DNA of 64,000 bases from Pirellulales bacterium (GCA_022448265.1 JAKVCC010000007.1:1-64000), one strand, 5' to 3'; counted from the stretch's first letter, positions 47,633 to 58,708 are shown. The notes: a model not told the origin generated them from the sequence alone. Numbers and translations are program-made.

Positions 47633-48838
47633 ATGGACATGCACGATCTCACGCGACAACTCCAGGTCAACAACGGCTCGAAAATTGTCATGCTCGTGGC
47701 CGATGGCTTGGGCGGGTTGCCACTAGAGCCCGGCGGGCAAACCGAGCTGGAGACTGCGTCCACTCCCCATCTGGATGCACTGGCGAAACAGGGTATTTGT
47801 GGCGGCAGCATTCCGGTCAAACCGGGCATCAGCCCCGGCAGCGGCCCCGGCCATCTTGGGCTATTTGGCTACGATCCGCTGGAATATCTCATTGGCCGCG
47901 GCGCGCTGGAGGCCACGGGAATTGGCTTCGAGTTGCAAGAGGGCGACGTGGCCATCCGCTGCAATTTTTGTACGCTCGATGCTGACGGAAATATTTCCGA
48001 CCGTCGTGCAGGCCGAATTCCGACCGAGCAGAGCGGGCCCCTGGCAATCAAGCTCCGGCAGGTATCAATTGCTGGAGTCGAGGTTTTTGTGGAGCCTGTC
48101 AAAGAGCACCGCTTCGTTGTCGTCTTTCGTGGAAAGGGACTGGGCGGCAACGTGGCCGATACAGATCCGCAGGCGACAGGTATTCCGCCGTTGGCCCCAC
48201 GAGCCACACATACCGACAGCGAAAAAACGGCCCAGGTTGCCGCTGAATTTGTCCGTCAGGCCCGCGAGCTATTGGCAGACGAGCCCCAAGCCAATTGCTG
48301 CACCCTCCGCGGCGTGTCGCCCAAGCCCAGTCCACCGAGCTATGAAGACGTCTACGGACTGCGGGCGGCTGCAATCGCTGTTTATCCGATGTATAAGGGG
48401 CTTGCTCAACTTGTCGGCATGGACGTACTCGGCCAGGCGCAAACACTTGACGAGCAAATGGGTGTGCTTGAAAAGAACTGGCACAACTACGACTTCTTCT
48501 TCATTCATTTCAAGTACACCGACAGCACAGGCGAAGACGGTAACTTTGACGCGAAGGTCGAGAAGACCGCCGAGGTCGATACTTGTGTGCCGCGGATTAT
48601 GGCGCTCGATCCCGACGTATTTATTTGCACAGGCGATCACAGCACCCCCGCGATGCTAGCCAGCCATAGTTGGCATCCCGTGCCGACACTGATTTGGGCC
48701 AAGCATTGCCGCACAGACGCTTGCCAGTCGTTTGGCGAAACAGAATGCCTGCGGGGCGGCTTGGGGCAATTCGAGGCCAAGTACCTCATGCCGCTGGCGC
48801 TCGCCAATGCCGGAAGGCTGGCAAAGTTTGGGGCGTAG
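47633..48838 (+). CDS. apgM: 2,3-bisphosphoglycerate-independent phosphoglycerate mutase, archaeal type
   Basis: 401 residues of the archaeal-type iPGM family within the alkaline phosphatase superfamily. It has metal ligands in MLVADGLGGLP near the start, the catalytic Ser region GISPGSGPGHLGLFGYDPL, and the late metal motif FICTGDHSTPAMLASHSWHPVP. It interconverts 3- and 2-phosphoglycerate in glycolysis and gluconeogenesis using divalent metal. It is divergent from pgi. Confidence 0.95.
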   Translation: MDMHDLTRQLQVNNGSKIVMLVADGLGGLPLEPGGQTELETASTPHLDALAKQGICGGSIPVKPGISPGSGPGHLGLFGYDPLEYLIGRGALEATGIGFELQEGDVAIRCNFCTLDADGNISDRRAGRIPTEQSGPLAIKLRQVSIAGVEVFVEPVKEHRFVVVFRGKGLGGNVADTDPQATGIPPLAPRATHTDSEKTAQVAAEFVRQARELLADEPQANCCTLRGVSPKPSPPSYEDVYGLRAAAIAVYPMYKGLAQLVGMDVLGQAQTLDEQMGVLEKNWHNYDFFFIHFKYTDSTGEDGNFDAKVEKTAEVDTCVPRIMALDPDVFICTGDHSTPAMLASHSWHPVPTLIWAKHCRTDACQSFGETECLRGGLGQFEAKYLMPLALANAGRLAKFGA

Positions 48839-48911
48839 CGAGTGTCGCTTTTGATCGCCGACAACATTTGCTACCCTCGACAAGCCTTGAGGCTGCCGTT
48901 TGCGCAAATCG

Positions 48912-50183
48912 CTATTTTTGTTCGGCAGCCTCCGCTACAGCTTCATCCGTTTTCGCTATAGCATCGCCTTCCTTGGCTGCTTCCTCGCCGCCTGGCTTCT
49001 TTTTCCCGTCCAGCACGTCAAGCTGCCCCTGGATCTCCTCCAGCCGCTTGTTGATGTCTTCGCTACGCTTCGTAGCCCGTTCAAACCCCAACTTGGCCGC
49101 TTGCAGTTCGGTGGCTGCCTCTTTGATTTGCTCCTGCGTTTGCTCCAACTGCTTGGTAAGCCGCTTGCGCGCGACCACAGGATGGTCGAAACCAAGATTC
49201 ACCATCAACCCCGCCCGCTTTTCCTCCATCGCCCGCGCAACATCGTAGGAAACCTTCGTCTTCCATACATACAGTTTCTTCAATTGCTCCAAACCTTCGA
49301 GATGCTTAAGCCCGGCATCAGTGATTGCTGTGCCATAGACATTCAGATACCGCAAACTGGCCAAACCGCTCAGGTGCACCAAGCCGCTATCGGTGACCGA
49401 AGAATTTTCGAGATGCAATTGCCTGAGGTTTTTCAGCTGCGACAACACGGCCAAGCCCTGATCCGATAGCTGAGATTTCGCCAGGTTGAGCGAGTAAACT
49501 TGCTCCGCCACTGCGGCCAAGGGTGCCACATCCGCATCGGTAGCCGACTCGCCACTCAAGGCGTAAGAAACTTGCAATAACGAACTACCAGCGTAAAGCA
49601 CGGATACTTGAGCACCGGCTTCAGTCAATTTTTCGATGGCTCCGGGATCGGCTGAGGCTACCTCGGGAAGCGGCACCTCTTCCAGATTTGCTGCTTCCTC
49701 TCCGGAATGCCCATGACCATGCTCCTCGGCCTCCTGCGACGCCGACTGCTCGGACACAGTCGCATCGGACGCAGGTATTGCCACTAACGTGAATAGGGCT
49801 CCTTGCTCAATCCAAAGACGAATTACCTCCATCTCCTTTTCGGAAAGGGGGTCCGCTTTCTTGGGCATCCTTTTCTTGTGATCCTTGGGCAGGATGAGCC
49901 GACCATACAATTCGCTGTTGTCCGGGTCTCCCTCGACAATCAAATGTTCGTCTTCGGCAGCCTTTTTTTTGATGGCCTCCACGGTATGCAGCCGCAATTT
50001 TCCCAAACCTTTTTTCTTGCCATGGCATGCCGTGCAGTGCTCTTCAAATATAGGCACCACGTCCTTCGTAAAATCAATATCGGCGGCGTTCGATCGCTCG
50101 GCAACACACCAGAAGCCGGTAAGACACCAGAAGATGACCAGCTTTAAAAAAAACAGTTGCCGAAAATACAGCTGCCACCACAT
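48912..50183 (-). CDS. secreted c-type cytochrome domain with leucine-rich repeats and coiled coil
   Basis: 423 residues. A signal peptide (FLKLVIFWCLTGFWCVAE) is followed by a PSCyt1-type haem-c domain, with C50-T-A-C53-H54 as haem-binding site and KKRMPKKADPLSEKE as part of its fold. A His-rich linker (EEHGHGHSGEEA) leads to about four leucine-rich repeats (residues 225-330, e.g. LKNLRQLHLENSSVTDSGL). A Lys/Glu coiled coil then runs to the end. This haem-plus-LRR layout is typical of planctomycetes and suggests surface redox or binding roles. It stands alone. Confidence 0.85.
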   Translation of the reverse strand: MWWQLYFRQLFFLKLVIFWCLTGFWCVAERSNAADIDFTKDVVPIFEEHCTACHGKKKGLGKLRLHTVEAIKKKAAEDEHLIVEGDPDNSELYGRLILPKDHKKRMPKKADPLSEKEMEVIRLWIEQGALFTLVAIPASDATVSEQSASQEAEEHGHGHSGEEAANLEEVPLPEVASADPGAIEKLTEAGAQVSVLYAGSSLLQVSYALSGESATDADVAPLAAVAEQVYSLNLAKSQLSDQGLAVLSQLKNLRQLHLENSSVTDSGLVHLSGLASLRYLNVYGTAITDAGLKHLEGLEQLKKLYVWKTKVSYDVARAMEEKRAGLMVNLGFDHPVVARKRLTKQLEQTQEQIKEAATELQAAKLGFERATKRSEDINKRLEEIQGQLDVLDGKKKPGGEEAAKEGDAIAKTDEAVAEAAEQK

Positions 50184-50830
50184 AGAAAATCCCCTTATCG
50201 CTTGTCGGAAAATGTTCGGTAACGTTGGTCACTATAGTCTCGTTTGTCACTATCTTTCAAGATTGTAACTCAATTGGCAGCAGACTCCAGCAATTACCCC
50301 CCAGCACATCCCCTTGCTGGGACCCTAGCGATCGCGACGGTACGTTCCGTCGTCCTTGACGAGTAGGTCCGTCGCTCGTTTGAACTACTGTAAAACGAGG
50401 ACTTTCCCTTCTTGGGAACGGCCCCGGTTGATTGACGACCGCGGCTGAAGACAAAAAATGAAGATCTCAGGGCGTTGCGTTTTTTTTCTTTTCTCTGAAG
50501 GTTTCATCATAGATTTTACTCGGCATGGGTAAAACCTTCCGCGAAGTGCTAGGAGAAACATGCGCGTCGTGGCACCGAATGGCGATCGCCAACAGTGAAT
50601 TGGAATTCGCTTTCCCGTGATATTTGCAGCAAGCGCCCTGGACCTCATAGCGACTGGTCACCAACCTGGATTTGTCAGGCACCGACGGCAGCAAAACGCC
50701 AGAAAAGGTCCGGCGTGTGCAAAGGGTGCGCGTCGTGCGAATCGGCAGTGGGCCCTATGTGGTTTGACCTGAATAGCCCGGTTAAGCCAGCGGGTGCCGC
50801 TCCGACGAAAGGCCTTCCACCCACCTCAAT
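50184..50830. other. intergenic region, no gene seen
   Basis: Sequence between the cytochrome gene start and the end of ilvD, both on the minus strand. It should hold the cytochrome promoter. A T-run with a partial hairpin near 50480-50500 is weak. No gene supported. Confidence 0.35.
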
Positions 50831-52522
50831 CTACTCATCGGTCACACACCCCTCGCTCGCGCTCTTGACATTCTTGATGTATTTATAGAGCGTGCCGCGC
50901 GTCGCTTTGTATGCAGGTGCCGTCCAAGCCGTTCGGCGCTGTTGCCACTGGTCGTCGGCAATGCCAACGTCGATAGTGTTCGCCTCGGCATCGATAATGA
51001 TCGTGTCCCCATTTTGCACCAACGCAATCGGCCCGCCAACCTGCGCCTCAGGCGTAATGTGCCCCACGATAAACCCATGCGAGCCGCCGCTAAATCGACC
51101 GTCGGTCATCAACGCAACATCGCTACCCAAACCGGCTCCCACAATTGCGCTGGTAGGAGTGAGCATTTCCGGCATACCCGGACCACCCTGGGGGCCTTCG
51201 TAGCGAATGATAACCACGTCGCCCTTGTTGATCTGCTTGTTCTCCAACGCCACGAGCATCTCTTCCTCCGAGTCAAACACGTTCGCCGGTCCGCGAAACT
51301 GCAGGCCTTCCTTACCGGTAATCTTGGCCACCGCGCCATCGGGACATAAATTGCCGCGCATAATTCGCAAATGGCCCGTCGCCTTGATGGGATTTGTAAG
51401 CGGACGCACCACTTCTTGGCCGGCCTGCAGTCCCGGCAAGTCCGCCAGATTTTCGGCAACCGTTTTCCCAGTGACTGTTAAGCAATCACCTTGCAGGAGG
51501 CCCGCCTCCAGGAGCAGTTTCATAACCGCCGGCGTCCCGCCCACCGCATGCAATTCTTCCTGGACAAACCGTCCGCTTGGCTTCAAATCGGCCAGCAACG
51601 GGGTCCGGTCGCTTACCGACTGGAAATCATCAATCGTCAAAGGCACCTCGACGCTGCGGGCCATGGCCAGCAAATGCAACACGGCATTGGTCGAACCACC
51701 GACAACCATCAACAGAACCAGCGCATTTTCAAACGCTTCGCGCGTCATGATGTCGCGCGGCTTGATATCGCGCTCCATGCAGATCCGCAGCGCCTCGCCC
51801 GCCTGCAGGCATTCGGCCAGCTTGTCGGGGTCTTCCGCCGGGATTGAGGAACTGTAGGGAAGCGACATACCCATCGCTTCGATGGCCGACGCCATCGTAT
51901 TAGCGGTGTACATACCGCCACACGCGCCAGCCCCGGGGCAACTATGGCGAACAATCTCTTTGCGCTCCGCCTCGGTTATCTTGCCGGCCAAGAACTCGCC
52001 GTAGCACTGGAAGGCACTAACCACATCTCGCTTTTGCTCGCCCCCGTCAAAATGCGTAAAGCCGGGTTTGATCGTGCCCCCATAGACCATCAGGCTTGGA
52101 CGATTCAGCCGTCCCATTGCCATGATACATCCGGGCATATTTTTGTCGCAGCCGGGCAGAGTTATGCACCCGTCATACCACTGGCCGCCCATCACTGTTT
52201 CGATCGAGTCGGCAATGAGGTCGCGCGACTGCAGCGAAAAACTCATGCCGTCGGTGCCCATGGAAATACCATCCGACACGCCCACCGTGTTGAATCGCAT
52301 GCCGACCATGCCATGGGCAGCAACGCCCTCCTTGACTTTGGCCGCCAAATCTAAGAGGTGCATATTGCACGGGTTTCCCTCGTACCAAACGCTGGCAATT
52401 CCAATCTGGGGTTTTTGAAGATCTTCTTCGGTAAGCCCGGTACCCATGAGCATGGCTTGCGATCCGCCCTGCGATTTGGGTTGGGTGATATGATGGCTGT
52501 ATTTGTTAAGGGGCTCGGACAA
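50831..52522 (-). CDS. ilvD: dihydroxy-acid dehydratase
   Basis: 563 residues if translated from the TTG at 52522 ([13 protein letters not shown], the usual IlvD start). Fe-S cysteines are in GCDKNMPGC and [16 protein letters not shown], and the C-terminal domain has [13 protein letters not shown]. It makes 2-oxoacids for valine and isoleucine synthesis. The open frame runs 45 codons further, to an ATG at 52657, but those residues look like non-coding sequence. A TTG start is therefore my preferred reading. No other ilv gene is adjacent. Confidence 0.95.
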   Translation of the reverse strand: MSEPLNKYSHHITQPKSQGGSQAMLMGTGLTEEDLQKPQIGIASVWYEGNPCNMHLLDLAAKVKEGVAAHGMVGMRFNTVGVSDGISMGTDGMSFSLQSRDLIADSIETVMGGQWYDGCITLPGCDKNMPGCIMAMGRLNRPSLMVYGGTIKPGFTHFDGGEQKRDVVSAFQCYGEFLAGKITEAERKEIVRHSCPGAGACGGMYTANTMASAIEAMGMSLPYSSSIPAEDPDKLAECLQAGEALRICMERDIKPRDIMTREAFENALVLLMVVGGSTNAVLHLLAMARSVEVPLTIDDFQSVSDRTPLLADLKPSGRFVQEELHAVGGTPAVMKLLLEAGLLQGDCLTVTGKTVAENLADLPGLQAGQEVVRPLTNPIKATGHLRIMRGNLCPDGAVAKITGKEGLQFRGPANVFDSEEEMLVALENKQINKGDVVIIRYEGPQGGPGMPEMLTPTSAIVGAGLGSDVALMTDGRFSGGSHGFIVGHITPEAQVGGPIALVQNGDTIIIDAEANTIDVGIADDQWQQRRTAWTAPAYKATRGTLYKYIKNVKSASEGCVTDE

Positions 52523-53428
52523 GGGGATGGGTCCTTTGAGATTCAAAGTAAGGAAAATCTGCACTAGCAGAAAAAAACCATTGTACCCAATGCAATAGAA
52601 TGACCAATGACCAATGACCACGGTCCCAGTGACCATGTGGCCAGCTGCCAGACACACTTATTTGAGCACTGACTCATGGAACTTGGGCGTATCGGCGCCC
52701 ATGCCGGCGTAAAAACCCGACTTTTCGGACCTCGCGCCCCTTCGGTGCGGCCTGGCAACGGTTCGCATACTATGTCTGAAATAGACTAACCCCCATTTCA
52801 AATCATCATTCGGCCTCAAGATCGCCGAGAATTGTGGCCCCAAACCAGGTTTTAAAACTGGTTCTCGTCTATTCACAGTTCAAAACCGGACTTCCATGCT
52901 CACCACACGCCTCCGCCGGAAAACCTATTGCAGGCTACGTCGGCACAGGAATTCATGCTGGCGGACATTTTGCAGGGCACCATTTCGAGACCAAGCCGCG
53001 CAGAAATGCACTAGATCCAATGACAGTAAGAGCAAATTCTTTTTCTAGCCATTACATTCGTTTGCCAAAAGATCGGAAGAGCATTCGCTGGTTATCAGCC
53101 AGGTCTACAACTAGGTGTGTACACTCCTCATGGCACAGCAGAAAGATATATGCCAGTCCGCCGGTGATGGTGCTCGAGCACATCTGCCCGGACAAAATCT
53201 CTGACTACCTAGCCTGCGTCCACAAGCTGCTCATCGCTGGCAGGCTTCAAACGGATAGCGACACTGCTTGTTGTAAGTAAGAAACGCATTTATTTAACTA
53301 GCGGTGGTGGCCGAATAGCCAAACAGATAGTCGCACCGCTACTGGAACACCTACCGTTGGGGCCAGCTACACTGCGGTGCCGCAGCCTGGGCATGCCATG
53401 ACGATTGCCACCAAGTAGCCTGCGCCAG
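52523..53428. other. gene-poor stretch upstream of ilvD
   Basis: The first part is the ilvD promoter region with three tandem TGACCAA-type units. A 148-codon plus-strand frame (52834-53280) shows no domain and an odd composition, so I do not call it. Otherwise nothing is seen. Confidence 0.35.
52601..52620. repeat. short tandem repeat, 7-base unit
   Basis: TGACCAA-TGACCAA-TGACCA, nearly three copies, with a further TGACCA ten bases on. It lies about 80 bases upstream of the proposed ilvD start. Confidence 0.5.
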
Positions 53429-54208
53429 TCAGGCGACCGCCGGACGCCGAGGCGCTTTTAAGATTCGGCCATCGCAATCGATCATCCGCGCCAGGCGCAT
53501 CTTGGCAACGGCCAGGCGCTTGCAGTCACGAACTGAATCAGCCACAGGTGTCTTGGAGCGATCGTTCCATAGCCAGACACTCACTTCCGGTACAACGCCC
53601 ACTCGCAAACCCCGGCGCTGGGCACGCACAAAAAACTCTGCCCGCTCGTCATTGCCCAGTTCCTCGTCCCATCCTCCCAATGCGCGAACTTTTTCGGTGC
53701 GAGCTACAAAAAAATTACCAACGAAATCACACCAGTAAAAACCTTCGCCGCGGGAGCGATAGCCGCGAGTAAACGTAATCTGGTCGCCTGAAATTTCCAT
53801 CAATCCATGTTCGGATTGAGGCCCACGCTTGACCAGCAACCAAAACTTTCGCTGGCACCCAACTAGGTCGCCAGCCGCCACGTCGAGCATGTTGTTGGCA
53901 ACTAGAGCATGCAAGGGCGCCAGCGAAGTCTCGCCAGACAGCTCACATTGATCGTTGAGCAGAAGAAAATAGGGCGTCCTCACCCGCGCCAGCAGTGCAT
54001 TGCACCCTGCGCTGCGGCCCGACCCCGCGGGAAGCCGTATCGACTCGATACCAGGCTGCTGCCGCGACGGCTCACAACTTGCATCGGCAACAAAAATCCG
54101 TAGCTCAGGATAGCCGCGTCGCAGGCTCCGTACGAGCCGCCGCAACGACTTGGGCCGATCGGCGGTACTGATGATAGCAGTGAGTTGCGAGAGGTCAGCG
54201 GCGGGCAT
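53429..54208 (-). CDS. glycosyltransferase family 2-like protein
   Basis: 259 residues with a GT-A type fold. It has an N-terminal strand LTAIISTADRPKSLRRLV, a Asp in IFVADASCEP, an N-D pair in FLLLNDQCEL in place of DxD, and the acceptor-side segment GGWDEELGNDERAEFFVRA, which resembles chondroitin/beta-1,4-GalNAc transferases. Substrates are unknown. It may modify surface glycans. The C-terminal 50 residues are basic. It is monocistronic in a gene-poor region. Confidence 0.8.
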   Translation of the reverse strand: MPAADLSQLTAIISTADRPKSLRRLVRSLRRGYPELRIFVADASCEPSRQQPGIESIRLPAGSGRSAGCNALLARVRTPYFLLLNDQCELSGETSLAPLHALVANNMLDVAAGDLVGCQRKFWLLVKRGPQSEHGLMEISGDQITFTRGYRSRGEGFYWCDFVGNFFVARTEKVRALGGWDEELGNDERAEFFVRAQRRGLRVGVVPEVSVWLWNDRSKTPVADSVRDCKRLAVAKMRLARMIDCDGRILKAPRRPAVA

Positions 54209-54589
54209 AGCAATATTGGGGCAAGAGGATTTGAAATGTGCGGGTGCCTACTCTTTTCAGATCGCCCGCTGCGAGGCACAAATCCAAAGAAGCTGCCTCA
54301 GGCAGCCTGCATGCCTCCAAATCCACCAAAGCCCCAATCAAGCAGGCCCTTCGCAGATTGCCCCCGCTGCCAAATGGCCAGCCAAAGTGGAGAGGACGAA
54401 GACGCCACACCATAAGAGATAGCATGAGGCGAAAATCCCTACAGATACCTGTCGACAAGCGCGCAGCGCAGAATCTGGCACAGGGCTGACCTCTAGCGCC
54501 GTCACTCGTTTACGGCTCGTGGTGCGCCCACGCTGCGTGCCAACGCAGCTGCCGGCCCATCGCAAGCCGACAATCCGTCCATCGACCGG
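54209..54589. other. intergenic region, no gene seen
   Basis: It lies upstream of the GT2 gene and downstream of the C45-type gene (both minus). Short frames only. Confidence 0.35.
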
Positions 54590-55765
54590 TCAATCCCTGC
54601 TCTCCGCTTCAAATTCCAACAGGTCTCTCAGCTCGATCCGCTTAAGGGGCAGGGCAGAGGAGGGGGGCCGGCCAACCGCCAAATGCAAGACCAACTCGCG
54701 CGGCTCAAACACCATCGTTTGCAGCGTCAGTTCGCCTTGGTTAGCCTCATGCAGATGTCGATGCACGGCTGCCACGTCGTGCGACGACCCGGTGGCAGCC
54801 TTCTGCAAACTTTCATAACGCGCGCACCGAGTATCCACGGCCAATCCCTCCGTGCGAAAGTGATTGGTGCATGGCAAAATCGCACTGTTCGGGTCCCGCC
54901 GCGTGACCTCGGTAGACGTGATCTCGAAAACCGCGCCGCCTATACGGTCGCATACCGCCAGATTAGCCCATGTCGTAGCTTTCGTGCGTCTGATTAGCGC
55001 TTCCGCCTCGGCCACGGTCGTGCACTCTTCCAGGATCTGCCGAAAGACCAACAATAGGGGCACCCCGCTCAGGTCCAGTGGTGGCGATCGGTTACCCGCT
55101 TCGTACACATCAAGCGTGGCGACAGCCAGTCCGGCATCGTTGATCCCTGACAACACGCCCAACAAACCCGGATAACCGACCGCCGCAAAACTATGGTAAC
55201 CGGCTGGCTGGACGATCATCAACAGGTTGTAGTTCTCCAGCAAGCCGAGCGACGGAAAATCGAAATTTCGTCCGAAGAGTGGGCCGCCTGTTGCGCTCCG
55301 CCCGGGTTCAACAATCAACGTCGAGCAGCCAAGTCGGCGCAGTTCGAGCAGAGTGTTGGCCAAAGCCAACTTATTTCTATCCAAAGCGGCGTGCTCAGCC
55401 ACCGCCGCCAGCTCGTCTAGGTAGCGTTGCGGCGCTTGCGCCAAAAGCCGGCTACTTGTGGCGATCGCCAGCGGCCACGACTCATACGCCCCTTCCTCCG
55501 AAAGCAGCTCTCCAGGGTACTTGAGCAGCGCAGCGGCTGGCTTCGCCAATAAGGCCGCATGCTGCGCGCCAATCTCGCGGCCAGTTCCCGCCAAGAAGAC
55601 TACTGGCAAACCTTCAATGGTTTGCAACTTGCCCAGACCGTGCCGGCCAACAGAAAAAACCGGCTCCTTGGCGCGCGCAACCTCGGTGAACCCAACAATG
55701 CAGAACAATCCAAGAAAAAGTCGCAGCAAAACCGCCTCGCTTCGTAGCCGCCTCCCCTTACACAT
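54590..55765 (-). CDS. secreted Ntn-hydrolase, C45 / acyl-transferase-like peptidase
   Basis: 391 residues. A signal peptide ([20 protein letters not shown]) is followed by an Ntn-hydrolase of the C45/penicillin acyltransferase family. C147 in [10 protein letters not shown] would become the N-terminal nucleophile after self-cleavage, followed by [14 protein letters not shown] with the expected Arg and Asp, then [16 protein letters not shown]. It should cleave amide bonds of an acylated substrate outside the cell. It overlaps the end of xylA by eight bases, so translational coupling is likely. The C-terminus has a Glu-rich tail. Confidence 0.85.
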   Translation of the reverse strand: MCKGRRLRSEAVLLRLFLGLFCIVGFTEVARAKEPVFSVGRHGLGKLQTIEGLPVVFLAGTGREIGAQHAALLAKPAAALLKYPGELLSEEGAYESWPLAIATSSRLLAQAPQRYLDELAAVAEHAALDRNKLALANTLLELRRLGCSTLIVEPGRSATGGPLFGRNFDFPSLGLLENYNLLMIVQPAGYHSFAAVGYPGLLGVLSGINDAGLAVATLDVYEAGNRSPPLDLSGVPLLLVFRQILEECTTVAEAEALIRRTKATTWANLAVCDRIGGAVFEITSTEVTRRDPNSAILPCTNHFRTEGLAVDTRCARYESLQKAATGSSHDVAAVHRHLHEANQGELTLQTMVFEPRELVLHLAVGRPPSSALPLKRIELRDLLEFEAESRD

Positions 55766-57068
55766 AACAATTGATCAAGTTCTCCAGCATCTCCTGGCGA
55801 CCGCTAACATTCTTTGCTGCGTCGCCTTGATCAAGCATGATTTTTTCGAGCGACGCAAAACTGTGCTTGCCAGATTCGATTTCCGCGCCCAAGCCACTGT
55901 CCCAACTCGCATAGCGGCCGGTGAGCAACCCTTCCAAGCGTTGGTCGGCCCGAATGGCAGCGGCAATTTTTAATCCCCGCGCAAACGCGTCCATGCCACC
56001 GATGTGAGCGTAAAACAAATCGACCGGTTCAAAGCTCTCGCGGCGCACTTTGGCATCAAAGTTCACGCCACCAGGATTGAGCCCGCCAAATTTGAGCACC
56101 GAAAGCATGCACTGCGTAGTCAGGTAGATGTCAGTAGGAAACTGATCGGTATCCCAGCCCAAAAGCATGTCGCCCGTGTTGGCATCGATCGAGCCCAGTG
56201 CCCCGGACGAGCCAGCTACCTCCATTTCATGCTGCATCGAGTGACCGGCCAGGGTGGCGTGGTTCGTTTCCAGATTCAGCTTCAAGGAATCCATGAGGTC
56301 GTACTGCCGCAAGAAGTTGAGGCAGGCGGCCGCATCGCTATCGTACTGGTGCTTCGTTGGCTCCTTTGGCTTGGGCTCGATATAGAACTGGCCCGTAAAT
56401 CCAATTTCTTTGGCATAGTCGACCGCCATGTGCAAAAACTGACCCAGATGGTCCAGCTCGCGCCGCATGTTGGTATTCCAAAGGTTTTGGTAGCCTTCGC
56501 GCCCACCCCAAAAAGTATAGCCCTCACCACCCAGTGACAGCGTGACTTCCAAGGCCTTCTTCACCTGCGCTGCAGCAAAAGCAAACGCGTCGCAGTTGGG
56601 ACTCGTCGCCGCTCCATGCACGTAGCGAGGATTGCTAAACAAATTAGCCGTGCCCCACAACAGCTTGATACCCGTGCGCTGCTGCTCTTCGCCGAGCACC
56701 TCGACCACCGCGTCGAGATTCTTATTGGTCTCAGCAAGCGACGATCCTTCTGGCGCAACGTCTCGATCATGAAAAGCGTAGTAGGGCGCGCCTAGTTTCT
56801 CCATAAACTCAAAAGCAGCGCGGACCCGATTTTGGGCGTTTTCCACCGAGTCGCTGCCATCTTCCCAGGGCCGCACCGCGGTGCCCGGCCCAAAGGGATC
56901 GGCCCCTTGGCCACGGAACGTGTGCCAATAGACTACGCTAAACCGCAAGTGGTCGCGCATCGCCATACCCTCGACCTGCTCATTGGGATCGTAGTGACGG
57001 AAGGCGAGCGGGTTCTTACTGTCCGGGCCTTCAAAGGGGATCCGATCGATTTCAGGAAAAGCGGACAT
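55758..57068 (-). CDS. xylA: xylose isomerase
   Basis: 436 residues of the class II XylA type. The active-site His is in [13 protein letters not shown], metal ligands in [16 protein letters not shown] and [17 protein letters not shown], and the final metal Asp in [22 protein letters not shown]. It converts xylose to xylulose, and glucose to fructose weakly. No xylulokinase gene is nearby; downstream lies the C45-type hydrolase, overlapping by eight bases. Confidence 0.96.
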   Translation of the reverse strand: MSAFPEIDRIPFEGPDSKNPLAFRHYDPNEQVEGMAMRDHLRFSVVYWHTFRGQGADPFGPGTAVRPWEDGSDSVENAQNRVRAAFEFMEKLGAPYYAFHDRDVAPEGSSLAETNKNLDAVVEVLGEEQQRTGIKLLWGTANLFSNPRYVHGAATSPNCDAFAFAAAQVKKALEVTLSLGGEGYTFWGGREGYQNLWNTNMRRELDHLGQFLHMAVDYAKEIGFTGQFYIEPKPKEPTKHQYDSDAAACLNFLRQYDLMDSLKLNLETNHATLAGHSMQHEMEVAGSSGALGSIDANTGDMLLGWDTDQFPTDIYLTTQCMLSVLKFGGLNPGGVNFDAKVRRESFEPVDLFYAHIGGMDAFARGLKIAAAIRADQRLEGLLTGRYASWDSGLGAEIESGKHSFASLEKIMLDQGDAAKNVSGRQEMLENLINCYV

Positions 57069-57348
57069 TTACGACTCCTAACAAATATGGGGCGAAGTAG
57101 TCTGATCACTCAAATTGCAGGCAAAGCCGCATCTAGTGGCACGAACCGCATTGCCTGAGTTCTGAATATTACGAGGCCCCTTATTCTAGTGATTCTGCGG
57201 CCTTTGAGCAGGGCCCATTTCGTGGACAACAACTACAATGTCGACTACTATCAAGGGGGGCAGGCGGTTCCTTACATTACGCCTGAGGAATGGACTTCTC
57301 GCGCCGATGCTCGGCAGCCTCTTTTCATTTCTCCTTACGAATGCTTCG

Positions 57349-58275
57349 ATGGCAATCTGTAGACTGACCGCCGGCCGGCTGCTCGTGGCCATTCTATTGT
57401 TTTCGCCAGCACTGGCTGAACGCTCGACGGCTACCGTTGTCCGTTTCGATACCAATCTGGGGGATGTCGACGTGCGTCTCTACGACACGGCGACACCACT
57501 TTCGATCGCTAATTTTCTCAGCTACGTCAATACCGACCGTTGGGATGGCACGTTTATCCATCGAAGCGTTCCTGGCTTTATCGTTCAGGGAGGCGGCTTC
57601 AGTCTCACGCCTGATATTTTCAACACGACCGACGTAGTCACCGACCCTCCCGTACTCAACGAACCTGGCATCTCAAACCTCCGCGGGACGATCGCGTACG
57701 CTAAGATCGGTGGAAATCCAGATAGTGCCACGAGCCAATGGTTTTTTAATTTGGCAGATAACTCGAGCAATCTCGACAATCAGAACAGTGGCTTCACAGT
57801 ATTTGGCCGAGTCGTCGGAGGCGGAATGGACGTGGTAGACAGCATCGCAGCGCTTTCGAAGGTAAGCGCGGGCGGCCCGTTTACAGATGTCCCGGTGACC
57901 GACTACGACCAAGTGATTGCACAGCAAAACATTTTTAACTCAGAGGCGGTCCTTATCAACGATGTCTTTGTGCTAGGTACACCAGACGGGGACTACGACT
58001 TCGACGGAGATGTCGACGCCGACGACTATCTGATTTGGCAGCGGGGTTTTGGCTCAACCACCGATGTGACGGCAGACAACAACGGCGACGCGATCGTCGA
58101 CGCCGACGACTTGACGCCATGGATCAACAACTTTGGCACCGTGCTTGCTTCGACTGCGACGATCTCTGCCGTCCCCGAGCCCTCCACCCTGACACTTCTG
58201 GGTCTCGCCGCTCTGATAGCGCTCCGACAGGCCCGCCGCGCAAACCGGCAAGGGCCCGCGTCGACAGCCCTATGA
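57349..58275 (+). CDS. secreted cyclophilin (peptidyl-prolyl isomerase) with dockerin-like and PEP-CTERM parts
   Basis: 308 residues from the ATG at 57349, which gives a clean signal peptide (LLVAILLFSPALA). A cyclophilin domain follows: NLGDVDVRLYDTATPLSIANF, FIHRSVPGFIVQGGGF, and SATSQWFFNLADN with the FxxQ/Q-W-F region. Next come two calcium-loop repeats like dockerin (DYDFDGDVDADDYLIWQ and NNGDAIVDADDLTPW). A C-terminal VPEPSTLTLLGLAALIAL then RQARR is a PEP-CTERM sorting signal. It should fold proteins at the cell surface or exopolymer. The frame runs on to 57238 with no better start. Confidence 0.88.
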   Translation: MAICRLTAGRLLVAILLFSPALAERSTATVVRFDTNLGDVDVRLYDTATPLSIANFLSYVNTDRWDGTFIHRSVPGFIVQGGGFSLTPDIFNTTDVVTDPPVLNEPGISNLRGTIAYAKIGGNPDSATSQWFFNLADNSSNLDNQNSGFTVFGRVVGGGMDVVDSIAALSKVSAGGPFTDVPVTDYDQVIAQQNIFNSEAVLINDVFVLGTPDGDYDFDGDVDADDYLIWQRGFGSTTDVTADNNGDAIVDADDLTPWINNFGTVLASTATISAVPEPSTLTLLGLAALIALRQARRANRQGPASTAL

Positions 58276-58363
58276 CGACCCCAAGAATTGCCGTAAACTA
58301 GGCTTCGAAAGCCATGCGCTTTACGAACATCAAAATGCGCTCTTCAGGCTTCGAAGAGCACAA

Positions 58364-58447
58364 GCCGGAGTGGCGGAATTGGCAGACGCGCTGGATTCAA
58401 AATCCAGTGACCGCAAGGTCGTGGGGGTTCAAGTCCCCCCTCCGGTA
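58364..58447 (+). tRNA. tRNA-Leu (CAA)
   Basis: Class II tRNA of 84 bases: acceptor GCCGGAG pairs with CTCCGGT (first pair G-U), discriminator A, anticodon stem CTGGA/TCCAG around loop TTCAAAA giving anticodon CAA, a long variable arm (TGACCGCAAGGTCG), and T-arm GGGGG-TTCAAGT-CCCCC. CCA is not encoded. A recombinase fragment ends inside its 3' part. Confidence 0.95.
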
Positions 58448-58638
58448 CTTTGAAAACAGGGTTTTTCTGATTCGCCCTGCTGCTCATCTTGGGCAATGGT
58501 ACCTAAAGTGGTACCCAAATCGCCTTCGACCGCTGCCCATAACTCATCGGCTGTCGCTTCGGCATTCGCGCCAACGTAATACTTCATGGTCGTGGTGATG
58601 TCGGAATGACGCATTAGCTCCCGCAAGACGGTCGGCAT
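58429..58638 (-). pseudogene. tyrosine recombinase C-terminal fragment at tRNA-Leu
   Basis: VMPTVLRELMRHSDITTTMKYYVG then ATADELWAAVEGDLGTTLGT is the end of a phage-type integrase, close in sequence to the fragment at tRNA-Gln (they share LMRHSDITTTMKYYVG and LGTxLGT). The likeness begins just upstream, at W-R-V. The catalytic HxxR box and the rest of the protein are missing. The stop lies inside the 3' end of tRNA-Leu, on the opposite strand. Confidence 0.78.
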
Positions 58639-58708
58639 GACCCGCCAAAGAATCGAAAGAGTCTGATAAATATGGCCTCAACAAAGAGGTATACAAATCC
58701 CAATCTCA

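Noticed and set aside
52834-53280. 148-codon plus-strand frame
   Set aside because: No recognisable domain, odd composition and no good start context.
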